Part shown: positions 33,058-39,975 of the stretch, one piece after another
How positions within the stretch are numbered: position 1 is the stretch's first letter
Layout of the letters: every line of letters begins with the position of its first letter
NCBI GenBank assembly: GCA_037478835.1
Contig: JBBFLV010000003.1
Coordinates: forward strand, 1-64,000
Length of the DNA: 64,000 nt
From: 630D-37 sp037478835
GTDB taxonomy: Bacteria > Chloroflexota > Anaerolineae > Anaerolineales > Villigracilaceae
Direction: 5' to 3'
Translations under genes and position numbers: made by a program
Notes under the pieces: generated by a model
Seen by the model: only the letters and a program-made list of their open reading frames with translations
The model's database searches: none
What the model was told of the DNA's origin: nothing

Positions 33058-34580
33058 GGGATTCGCTCCTGGAGTTGCTCATAGGTCAGGCCATATTTAC
33101 GGGCCAGCGAGAGGGCATAGGCTAACCCATCGGCAGGTTTACGCACGATCTTGAAGGTGCGCTGAGTTGGCTCGTCAGGGTTCACCGCGGCCACCATGCT
33201 GACCGTTTTCTCACTGAGCGAAGCCAATTCGTCCAGAAAAGTCACCCAAACGCCCAGAACGTCCAAAACCATCAGACGGTTCATGATCTCTTTGCTCAGG
33301 AAGAGTGCATCCTTAGCCGTGGTGGAGGAAAAGGCCTCATTGACGATAAAGATGCTGTTGGGGGTGGCATGGATGAGCGCATCGTGCATGCGCATCAGGT
33401 CATCTTCCAGTCTTCCCCGCAGGTTTTGAATATCCTCCATGCGCTCGAAATGGGTGAAGATTCGATCGGGCACGAAAAGCGCGGCCTCTTGTCCCGGAAT
33501 GGGACAACCAAGAGCGGCCAAGTAGTGTAATTGCCCAAACATGCGGGCAAACGTCGTTTTGCCTCCTTGATTCGGCCCCGTAATGACAAGAATGCGTTCT
33601 GTCCCATTGAGAGAAAAGTCGTTCAACACAATGGTGCTTGGATTGGAACGCCGGGCGTGTGCCAGGGCAAGATCGAAACCTCCGCGCACATAGATCGCTT
33701 TGCTTGTAGCACTGACTTGGGGATAGCAGAAGGGTAATCCATGGCTTTTTAGGCCGGCAATGAAATCCAAATAGGCCACGTAAAACTGGATCTCGCGATC
33801 GAAGGCTTGAATGGTCTCATCAATGAACGGGTTGTGTTCTGCATAGAAGTGATCCAGTGCGGCAAACGGTTCAGGATATAGCCTGGAGACAAAATCTAGG
33901 ATGATGGCCTCGATGTGGCTCATCCCGTTTCTTTCCGGGAAGCGTGCCAGGTAATCCTGGACATCGTTTTGTTTGAATTTTCTGAAAATGTTCTCTATCT
34001 GCGGGCTATAGTCTGCCTCCCCCTCGTAGCGTTTCACCCTAAATTTGCCGCTCTCGATCATCACGCAGTAGCGCACTTCGGCTAGAGCGCTCTTGACCTG
34101 TTCTCCTTCGGCCGCCAGGGAGCGATATTCTGATGACCGAATGTAGTGTGTCAGGTATTCCCGAAAGGCTGAAAGGCCGTGAGAGCGCAAGGGGAGACTT
34201 TCTAGTTGACGGGCTAGGGCGGCCACGGTGGAACAGTAGACCAGAGTTGCCTCTAGAAACCATCCCTTTCGGTGATAATCGAAGTCAAGCCTCTCTACCA
34301 TGTTCAGATACCGCCGCATCACGCTCATACCTTCGGCAAACTGTTTAACGGCCTGCATGACAGGCTCGTTTTCCAGGTCCTGAAATACTTCCTGCCGATG
34401 GCGGATGGTCTGTACATCACGCAGAGGGGTCCAAAAAATTGGCTGTAAGTTGTATTCCTGTTTCGATGCGGTGATAGCATCGATTACCCGATCGAGGTTC
34501 AGGTCAGAAAAGAAATCGGGTTGACAAGTTGCCTCGACGTGCGAGCCGTTCTTGCCGTTAAGGACACTAAGAGAAACCAT
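33054..34580 (-). CDS. MutS-like ATPase, first of a tandem pair under a fluoride riboswitch
   Basis: 508 residues. MutS-like ATPase core: Walker A GPNQGGKTT at 335-343 and Walker B-like IFIVNEAFSSTTAKDA with Asn414 in place of Asp and Glu415. Residues about 30-330 form the helical MutS core domain; there is no mismatch-recognition domain and no Smr domain. Sequence similarity between the two halves of this pair suggests an old duplication and possibly a heterodimer. The gene follows a long leader carrying a fluoride riboswitch and terminator. Fluoride riboswitches linked to mutS-like genes have been noted in the literature, but their role is unclear. Confidence 0.85.
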   Translation of the reverse strand: MVSLSVLNGKNGSHVEATCQPDFFSDLNLDRVIDAITASKQEYNLQPIFWTPLRDVQTIRHRQEVFQDLENEPVMQAVKQFAEGMSVMRRYLNMVERLDFDYHRKGWFLEATLVYCSTVAALARQLESLPLRSHGLSAFREYLTHYIRSSEYRSLAAEGEQVKSALAEVRYCVMIESGKFRVKRYEGEADYSPQIENIFRKFKQNDVQDYLARFPERNGMSHIEAIILDFVSRLYPEPFAALDHFYAEHNPFIDETIQAFDREIQFYVAYLDFIAGLKSHGLPFCYPQVSATSKAIYVRGGFDLALAHARRSNPSTIVLNDFSLNGTERILVITGPNQGGKTTFARMFGQLHYLAALGCPIPGQEAALFVPDRIFTHFERMEDIQNLRGRLEDDLMRMHDALIHATPNSIFIVNEAFSSTTAKDALFLSKEIMNRLMVLDVLGVWVTFLDELASLSEKTVSMVAAVNPDEPTQRTFKIVRKPADGLAYALSLARKYGLTYEQLQERIP

Positions 34581-34616
34581 CTGTCTTCCTCGTGTTGACG
34601 ATCCGTTTGCCGGTCT

Positions 34617-34659
34617 AAAGAAAAAGCCTCTACAGAGAGTTTGCTCCTCTGTAGAGGCT
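34617..34659 (-). terminator. Intrinsic terminator of the fluoride riboswitch
   Basis: On the minus strand AGCCTCTACAGAG (34659-34647) pairs perfectly over 13 bp with CTCTGTAGAGGCT (34637-34625), loop of nine, then TTTTTCTTT (34625-34617). The left arm contains GCCTC, the strand that the aptamer uses for its pseudoknot, so aptamer folding prevents termination. Confidence 0.85.
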
Positions 34660-34697
34660 ATCAGCCGAACGGCGGTTTAGGGTGAGCCTCATCACCC
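34647..34697 (-). promoter_or_regulatory. Fluoride (crcB-type) riboswitch aptamer
   Basis: The minus-strand RNA starts GGGUGAUGAGGCUCACCC (34697-34680), continues UAAACCGCCGUUCGGC and UGAUAGCCUCUAC. This matches the crcB/fluoride consensus: P1 (GGGUG/CACCC) with loop AUGAGGC, whose GAGGC pairs with GCCUC after the second hairpin to form the pseudoknot. Predicted to be an ON switch: fluoride stabilises the pseudoknot and blocks the terminator that uses the same GCCUC strand. Confidence 0.9.
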
Positions 34698-34716
34698 AAA
34701 TGGATTGACATTTTTG

Positions 34717-34722
34717 ATTATA
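34717..34722 (-). promoter_or_regulatory. Extended -10 promoter of the fluoride-controlled operon
   Basis: The minus strand reads TGGTATAAT, an extended -10 (TGn before TATAAT at 34722-34717). No good -35 is seen. Start would be near 34710, a few bases before the aptamer. Confidence 0.65.
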
Positions 34723-34885
34723 CCACCTGACCTGCGATCATTGGGGCTTTTAACATCCTCGTCTCAATCTCGTCTGAGCGGGCATGGCACGCTATGCATC
34801 AATTATGAGACTTCACCCTTGAAAAAACGATCTCCTGGAAGCATTGAAGCGAATTGCGATACCACAGGTACGTCCTATTTTGTCA

Positions 34886-36157
34886 TCACTTTTCGCAAAA
34901 AGCGGAGGTTCGCCTCCAAAGCAAAGCGGAGAGTGCCGGCCAGAGCAACCACCCCAATCCGCTTCGCGGGTAGAAAAACAGGCTCTGCCGCACCAAGAGG
35001 GAGGAATCCCTATTCGTGATCTTCCACTCCCACCACCAGCGTCCCAACGAGGTATCTTTTACCAGCCGCCGTAGATTGGCCTCCTCAGCCTCCACCGCCC
35101 ACCCTTGTGCACAAAGGCGCAAGAGAACCTCCGAGAATGCTTTTTCGCTGATCGACCGAAAACATTCCGAGCGCAGAAACATTCCCTGCGTGTGGAGAGA
35201 GCGCACCGCCGCCTCATTCGATTCCCAAAACCGCCATAGAAATCGAGGATGGGTGTGCTGAAGGGCTTTTTTTATCGAAGCGACACAGGAAATCCGAGGT
35301 AACTCGCTGAGGGCCGGATGGAATGGACGAGATCGTATATAGGTCTCGTTGCGCAAGCCCTCGATCAAAGCCTGGGTGACCGGTAGAGGGACCCCGGAAA
35401 GCAGGGCCGTGAAGCGCGCCAACAGCCCCAGCGGGAGGGGAAAGGGGAGAAAGAAGATCGCAGGACGTTTGCCGCGAACCTGGGCATAGGCGCGTAGGAC
35501 TTCAGCGTAGCTCAATGCGTCCGAGCATCCGATCTCATATGTCTCGCCTGCCGTATCGGCGCACTCAAGGACGGCCAAAAGCGCCGCCAGCACGATATCA
35601 ATATCGACCGGTTGCGTTCGGTTGCGCGCCCAAGGTGGCAGGGGCAAAATCGGTAATGTATCCACCAACCCGCGGATCATCTCAAATGAAAGACTGCCCT
35701 GGCCGAGAATGATCGCCGATCGCAACTCGGTCACCGGCACGGGGCCCTCTCGTAGGATGCGGCCGGTTTCCAGGCGCGAACGGAGATGCAGGGCTACCGG
35801 GGTCTCTCCTTGGGGCACCAGACCGCCGAGGTAGATAATGCGTTGCACCCCTACCTGCGCCGCGGCACGGGCAAAATTTTGTGCTCCTTGTGCTTCGGCC
35901 TGCGCGTGTCCTTTTCCCACCCCCATGAGATGGACGAGGTAAAAGGCCACATCCATTCCACGGCAGGCATTCTCCAGAGTTGAAGGTTTCAGGACATCCC
36001 CCTCACAAATTTCTACCCGATCGGCCCATGGAGCGTGGAGCAACGCTTGCTTGCGCCGCACCATCGCCCGCACCGTGTAACCCCGCTCCAGCAACAACGG
36101 GATCAAGTGGCGCCCGACGAAGCCATCTGCCCCTGTGACCAGAACACGGGGCTTCAT
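34886..36157 (-). CDS. NAD(P)-binding SDR-like protein with DUF2867-like C-terminus, copy A
   Basis: 423 residues. N-terminal Rossmann motif GADGFVGRH at 9-17, then GDV and YLVHLMG like atypical SDR/NDUFA9-like proteins. The second half (about 300-423) resembles the DUF2867/polyketide-cyclase-like region of its neighbour but is shorter by 60 residues. It lacks a clear SDR Tyr-x3-Lys. Likely binds NAD(P)H without simple dehydrogenase activity, or is involved in lipid or quinone modification; speculation. It overlaps the paralogue by four bases (ATGA). Confidence 0.75.
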   Translation of the reverse strand: MKPRVLVTGADGFVGRHLIPLLLERGYTVRAMVRRKQALLHAPWADRVEICEGDVLKPSTLENACRGMDVAFYLVHLMGVGKGHAQAEAQGAQNFARAAAQVGVQRIIYLGGLVPQGETPVALHLRSRLETGRILREGPVPVTELRSAIILGQGSLSFEMIRGLVDTLPILPLPPWARNRTQPVDIDIVLAALLAVLECADTAGETYEIGCSDALSYAEVLRAYAQVRGKRPAIFFLPFPLPLGLLARFTALLSGVPLPVTQALIEGLRNETYIRSRPFHPALSELPRISCVASIKKALQHTHPRFLWRFWESNEAAVRSLHTQGMFLRSECFRSISEKAFSEVLLRLCAQGWAVEAEEANLRRLVKDTSLGRWWWEWKITNRDSSLLVRQSLFFYPRSGLGWLLWPALSALLWRRTSAFCEK

Positions 36158-37611
36158 GCCATCCCTCGATGGATCGCTTTGGCGCGTTCGATGAGCTTAC
36201 GCATGAGCCCATCGAAGATGAACTTGTGAAAGGGCCAAAGAAGATACCAGTAGATCAGCCCGCCGAGGCCGCGCGGCGCAAAATAGGCCGTGATCTGAAA
36301 ACAGGTTTTCCCTCCCTCTTGCGGCACGGACTCGAACTGCAACCAGGCTTTACCCGGCACCTTCATCTCGGCGCGCAGCCGAAGCAGGTGCGGAGCTTCG
36401 ATCGCCTCCACGCGCCAAAAGTCCAGCGCTTCACCGGGGCGCAATTCGTCGGGGTGACGGCGCCCGCGGCGTGTGCCTACGCCACCGACGAGTTTATCTA
36501 GCCAGCCGCGCACTTCCCAGGCCCAATCCATGTAGAGCCAGCCACGTTCCCCCCCTAACCCGCAATAGGCTCGGAATAGGGCTTCTGCCGGTAGGTCTAC
36601 CACTGCCTGTCGCCGCTCGATCATCATCCCTTCTTCGACCTTGAAGGTGTAGGGACGCACATCCCCGGCCGTGGTCACCAGTGCGTCGGACCAGGAGGTT
36701 TCCACATCGTCGCGGGCAATGCGTCCCAGTGCCAGGCGCACGGCGGAGCGAAAATCGAGGGGCACAATTTCCGGAAAAAGCCGCCCTGCCAGATCGTCTC
36801 GCACGATCAGATCGGCATGCAGGCCTTCGATCAGCGGCAACACAGCCCACCACGGCACCGGCGTCACCATGTGCACCCAATAGGCCGAAAGGCGCGGCGC
36901 GTAGACCGGGGTCGGGATCAGATAGCGCTTCAGGCCGCGTTCGGCGGCATATTCCAGCAACATTTGGGCATAGGTCAATTGCGTCGCACCGCCGATCTCG
37001 ATGAGTTTTCCGGCGCTTTCGGGCCTTTCCGGCGCGGCGAGTAAATATTCCAATACATTGCGAATAGCGATCGGTTGCGCCTGAGAGAAAAACCACCTCG
37101 GGCAGATCAGGATGGGCTGATACTCTACCAGGTAGCGGATCATCTCAAAGAGCAGGCTGCCGGAGCCGACGATCATTCCGGCGCGAAATTCGGTGACCGG
37201 CACACTTCCTTGGCGCAGGATGTAGCCTGTCTCATGCCGTGCGCGCAGATACGGGGAGAGCGGAGCAGTAGGATGTACCAGTTCACCCAAGTAAATGATA
37301 CGCTGCAACCGTTGCGCTTCTGCCGCCTGGGCAAAGGCACGGGCGACATGGAGCTCTCGCTCCACGTTCACTTTCCCCCCTTGTACTCCGTGAATGAGGT
37401 AGTAGGCCACGTCCACGCCTTGCATCGCTCGGCTCAGAGAGGCCTCGTCTAACGCATCACCCTGCACGATCTCGACCTGTGAGGCCCAAGGGCGCCCGCG
37501 CAGACGTTGCGGATCGCGCACCAGGCATCGAACATGATGACCGGCCTGGAGCAAACGCGGTGCCAGGCGACCGCCGACATAACCGGTGGCGCCGGTCAAA
37601 AGGATGCGCAT
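36154..37611 (-). CDS. NAD(P)-binding SDR-like protein with DUF2867 C-terminus, copy B
   Basis: 485 residues. Glycine-rich GATGYVGGR at 7-15, QGDALDEASL, YYLIHGV; C-terminal half a DUF2867/START-like domain (PYTFKVEEGMMIERRQAVVDLPAEALFRAYCGLGG ... CFQITAYFAPRGLGGLIYWYLLWPFHKFIFDGLMRKL). It has a hydrophobic segment near the end, perhaps a peripheral membrane anchor. Tandem with copy A (same order of domains), a clear duplication. Five-base gap to panB upstream. Confidence 0.8.
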   Translation of the reverse strand: MRILLTGATGYVGGRLAPRLLQAGHHVRCLVRDPQRLRGRPWASQVEIVQGDALDEASLSRAMQGVDVAYYLIHGVQGGKVNVERELHVARAFAQAAEAQRLQRIIYLGELVHPTAPLSPYLRARHETGYILRQGSVPVTEFRAGMIVGSGSLLFEMIRYLVEYQPILICPRWFFSQAQPIAIRNVLEYLLAAPERPESAGKLIEIGGATQLTYAQMLLEYAAERGLKRYLIPTPVYAPRLSAYWVHMVTPVPWWAVLPLIEGLHADLIVRDDLAGRLFPEIVPLDFRSAVRLALGRIARDDVETSWSDALVTTAGDVRPYTFKVEEGMMIERRQAVVDLPAEALFRAYCGLGGERGWLYMDWAWEVRGWLDKLVGGVGTRRGRRHPDELRPGEALDFWRVEAIEAPHLLRLRAEMKVPGKAWLQFESVPQEGGKTCFQITAYFAPRGLGGLIYWYLLWPFHKFIFDGLMRKLIERAKAIHRGMA

Positions 37612-37616
37612 GAAAC

Positions 37617-38486
37617 CTATCCTTCTTCGGCGAGCATGCGCTTTAAGGTCTCGAATTCCTCATCCGGCATGCCAAACCAGTTTTCCGGCTGCGGGAAACG
37701 ACGCTCGATGACCTCTTCGCGGTAGGCCTTCAGCCCGTTCAGGATCAGCCCGGCGGCATCACCATAGACTTTGGCCATCTTCGGCTTGAAGCGCGGATAG
37801 AGGCCGAACATATCGTGATAGATGAGCAACTGACCATGCGCATGAGGCCCGGAGCCCAGGCTCATGATGATGCAGTTTTCGGCGCGCTCGGTGATGATCT
37901 GACACACCCGATCGGGGACCATTTCGAGCAGGATCATGAAGGCTCCGGCCTGTTCCAGGATTTTGGCGTCCTCTACGATGCGTTTGGCCAGCGCCGCCGT
38001 CTTCCCCTGCAGACGGAAGCCACCGAGCATGGATGCCGATTGGGGTGTCAATCCTAGGTGTCCGATCACGGGTATGCCCGCATCCACGATCGCCCGAACC
38101 CGTTCGGCCATGGCCGCGCCCCCTTCGAGCTTGATGGCATCGCAGCCGGCTTCGGCCATGAAGCGGCCGGCATTGCGCACGGCGATCTCGTTGGAGGGCT
38201 GGTAGCTCATATAGGGCATATCTCCAACGACGAAGGCCGTCGGTGCGCCGCGCCGCACTGCTTGGGCGTGGCGGATCATATCATCCATGGTCACGGGCAG
38301 GGTGCTCTCATAGCCCAGCATGGTCATTCCTAGGCTATCGCCCACCAGGAGCATTTCGATGCCGGCCTGTTCCATCAACCATGCAGTGGGATAGTCGTAA
38401 CAGGTTAACCAGGTGATCGGCTCCCCCTTTTTCACCTTTTCAAACAGATACGGCAGGGTGATTTTTTTGCGCGAGGCTTCAGACAT
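37617..38486 (-). CDS. panB: Ketopantoate hydroxymethyltransferase (PanB)
   Basis: 289 residues. Transfers a hydroxymethyl group from methylene-tetrahydrofolate to 2-oxoisovalerate, first committed step of pantothenate synthesis. Visible signatures: LTCYDYPTAWLMEQAGIEMLLVGDSLG and TMDDMIRHAQAVRRGAPTAFVVGDMPYMSY, then KLEGG and GHLGLTPQS. Metal-binding Asp residues lie in the GDSLG and GDMP strands. Upstream promoter region has TATAAT (minus strand, 38540-38535). Confidence 0.96.
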   Translation of the reverse strand: MSEASRKKITLPYLFEKVKKGEPITWLTCYDYPTAWLMEQAGIEMLLVGDSLGMTMLGYESTLPVTMDDMIRHAQAVRRGAPTAFVVGDMPYMSYQPSNEIAVRNAGRFMAEAGCDAIKLEGGAAMAERVRAIVDAGIPVIGHLGLTPQSASMLGGFRLQGKTAALAKRIVEDAKILEQAGAFMILLEMVPDRVCQIITERAENCIIMSLGSGPHAHGQLLIYHDMFGLYPRFKPKMAKVYGDAAGLILNGLKAYREEVIERRFPQPENWFGMPDEEFETLKRMLAEEG

Positions 38487-38534
38487 GGCTCACTCCCAAA
38501 ACGATTTTGGAGACGCTTGCAAAGCTCACTTCAC

Positions 38535-38581
38535 ATTATACAGGAAACCGGCAAGCCAAAGTGTGGTATCATAATCCACAC
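38535..38581. promoter_or_regulatory. Divergent promoter region between panB and tatA
   Basis: TATAAT for panB on the minus strand (38540-38535); for tatA a -10 like TATCAT/CATAAT at 38567-38575 flanked by the perfect inverted repeat GTGTGG (38561-38566) and CCACAC (38576-38581). The inverted repeat could be an operator. Confidence 0.45.
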
Positions 38582-38604
38582 AACTCTTGTAAGGAGATAA
38601 AAGA

Positions 38605-38799
38605 ATGTTCACTCGATTTGGCATTGAAGAACTGTTGATCCTTCTGCTGATCATTCTCATCCTGTTCGGGCCGGGGCGCATTTCAAAGATCGCCGGTGAG
38701 CTCGGTGAAGGCATTCGCAATTTCAAGGCCGGCCTGAGTGGAGAAAAGAAGGAAGAAAAGCCGGAAGAAGCGAAAGCAACGGCAGAGAAGAAAGAATAA
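38605..38799 (+). CDS. tatA: Twin-arginine translocase subunit TatA/E family
   Basis: 64 residues. One membrane helix (residues 6-22), followed by an FGPGRISKIAGELGEGIRNFK amphipathic helix and a charged Lys/Glu tail, the standard TatA plan. TatA oligomers form the pore for folded proteins with twin-arginine signals; tatC is not in the window. Ribosome site AAGGAG before the ATG. Confidence 0.93.
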   Translation: MFTRFGIEELLILLLIILILFGPGRISKIAGELGEGIRNFKAGLSGEKKEEKPEEAKATAEKKE

Positions 38800-38824
38800 C
38801 CATCTCTCGGAGAATGGCAGGCGC

Positions 38825-39535
38825 ATGGAAGTACAGGTTGCCGTTGCCAAAATCAACAAATATGCGACATCCGAAAGCGGCGATACCCTGGAAGTGATCG
38901 AGCGACCCAACGGGGGCATTTCGGTCGTGCTGGCCGATGGGCAGACTTCCGGACCGGGGGCGAAAGCCATCTCCATGATGGTGGTGCGTAAGGTTCTGAG
39001 TTTGCTTTCGGAAGGGGTGCGCGATGGGGCGGCGGCTCGTGCCGCTTCTGATACCCTCTACACCGAGAAAAAAGGCAAGGTTTCTTGCACCCTGAACATC
39101 CTTTCGGTGGACCTGCAGAGTGGCACGATTGTGCTTACCCGCAACAACCCGGCGCCGGTTTTTGTCTGCATGGGGGAAAACATCCAGCGATTGGATGAGC
39201 CTACCCCGCCGATCGGTACGGCACGGAATATTCGCCCATCGATCACCGAATTCGATCTCACCCCCGGCCTGGTCCTGATCGTCTGTACCGACGGTCTGGT
39301 GCACGCCGGAAGTCGCCATGGACGGAGGCCGGAGATCGAAATCGTACTACGCTCCCTGCTCGAAGAGCGTCAGCCGACGCCCCAGGAAATCGCCGATTCG
39401 TTGCTCAACCTGGCACTCACCCTGGATGAAGGCCGTCCCACCGATGATATCAGCGTCGTGGTCCTAAGCATTTTGCCCGATGGAGAGGATAATGTGCGCC
39501 GGATGAGCGTGCGCCTGCCGATACGCTTTCCATGA
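38825..39535 (+). CDS. PP2C/SpoIIE-type serine phosphatase
   Basis: 236 residues from ATG 38825; a longer in-frame start would overlap tatA. Motifs of the PPM/SpoIIE fold: VVLADGQTSGPGAKA near 30-45 with the metal-binding Asp, CTDGLVHAG near 160, and the terminal DDISVVVL. It probably dephosphorylates an anti-sigma-factor antagonist or similar Ser/Thr protein. No sensor domain is attached. Located between tatA and a small P-loop protein with four-base overlap. Confidence 0.85.
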   Translation: MEVQVAVAKINKYATSESGDTLEVIERPNGGISVVLADGQTSGPGAKAISMMVVRKVLSLLSEGVRDGAAARAASDTLYTEKKGKVSCTLNILSVDLQSGTIVLTRNNPAPVFVCMGENIQRLDEPTPPIGTARNIRPSITEFDLTPGLVLIVCTDGLVHAGSRHGRRPEIEIVLRSLLEERQPTPQEIADSLLNLALTLDEGRPTDDISVVVLSILPDGEDNVRRMSVRLPIRFP

Positions 39536-39903
39536 GTACCAAGCGACCCCTGATCGGTGTTGTGGGTCCTTGCGGAGCGGGGAAATCTACTCTGATCGCC
39601 GGTTTGAGCCGGCACGGTTACACCTGTCGCCACATTGCTCAGGAGCATTCTTATGTTCCTGATATGTGGCTTCGCTTGAGCCATCCAGATGTGCTGATCT
39701 TTTTGAACGCTTCGTATGAAACCACCGTGCGTCGCCGTGCGCTGAATTGGACGATGGAGGAATATCAGGAGCAACAGCGTCGTCTGGCACACGCCCGTGC
39801 CCATGCCGACCTGATCGTGGAAACCGATGAGTTGAGCATCGAAGAGGTGCTGGGTCGCGTGCTGGAATTTTTGGATGGGTGGAATAAAGACACGAAATCT
39901 TGA
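39532..39903 (+). CDS. Small P-loop NTPase
   Basis: 123 residues. Walker A GPCGAGKST at 11-19, no clear Walker B, and a DVLIFLNASYETTVRRRALNW segment as in nucleoside or dephospho-CoA kinase-like proteins. Substrate unknown. It follows the phosphatase by overlap (ATGA), so the two may act together. Confidence 0.7.
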   Translation: MSTKRPLIGVVGPCGAGKSTLIAGLSRHGYTCRHIAQEHSYVPDMWLRLSHPDVLIFLNASYETTVRRRALNWTMEEYQEQQRRLAHARAHADLIVETDELSIEEVLGRVLEFLDGWNKDTKS

Positions 39904-39975
39904 TTTTTTAAGATGTGGGAAGTAGCAAAAGTTGTATAATTGTGGGCATACTAATCCAAATTCATGGAGGTATAT

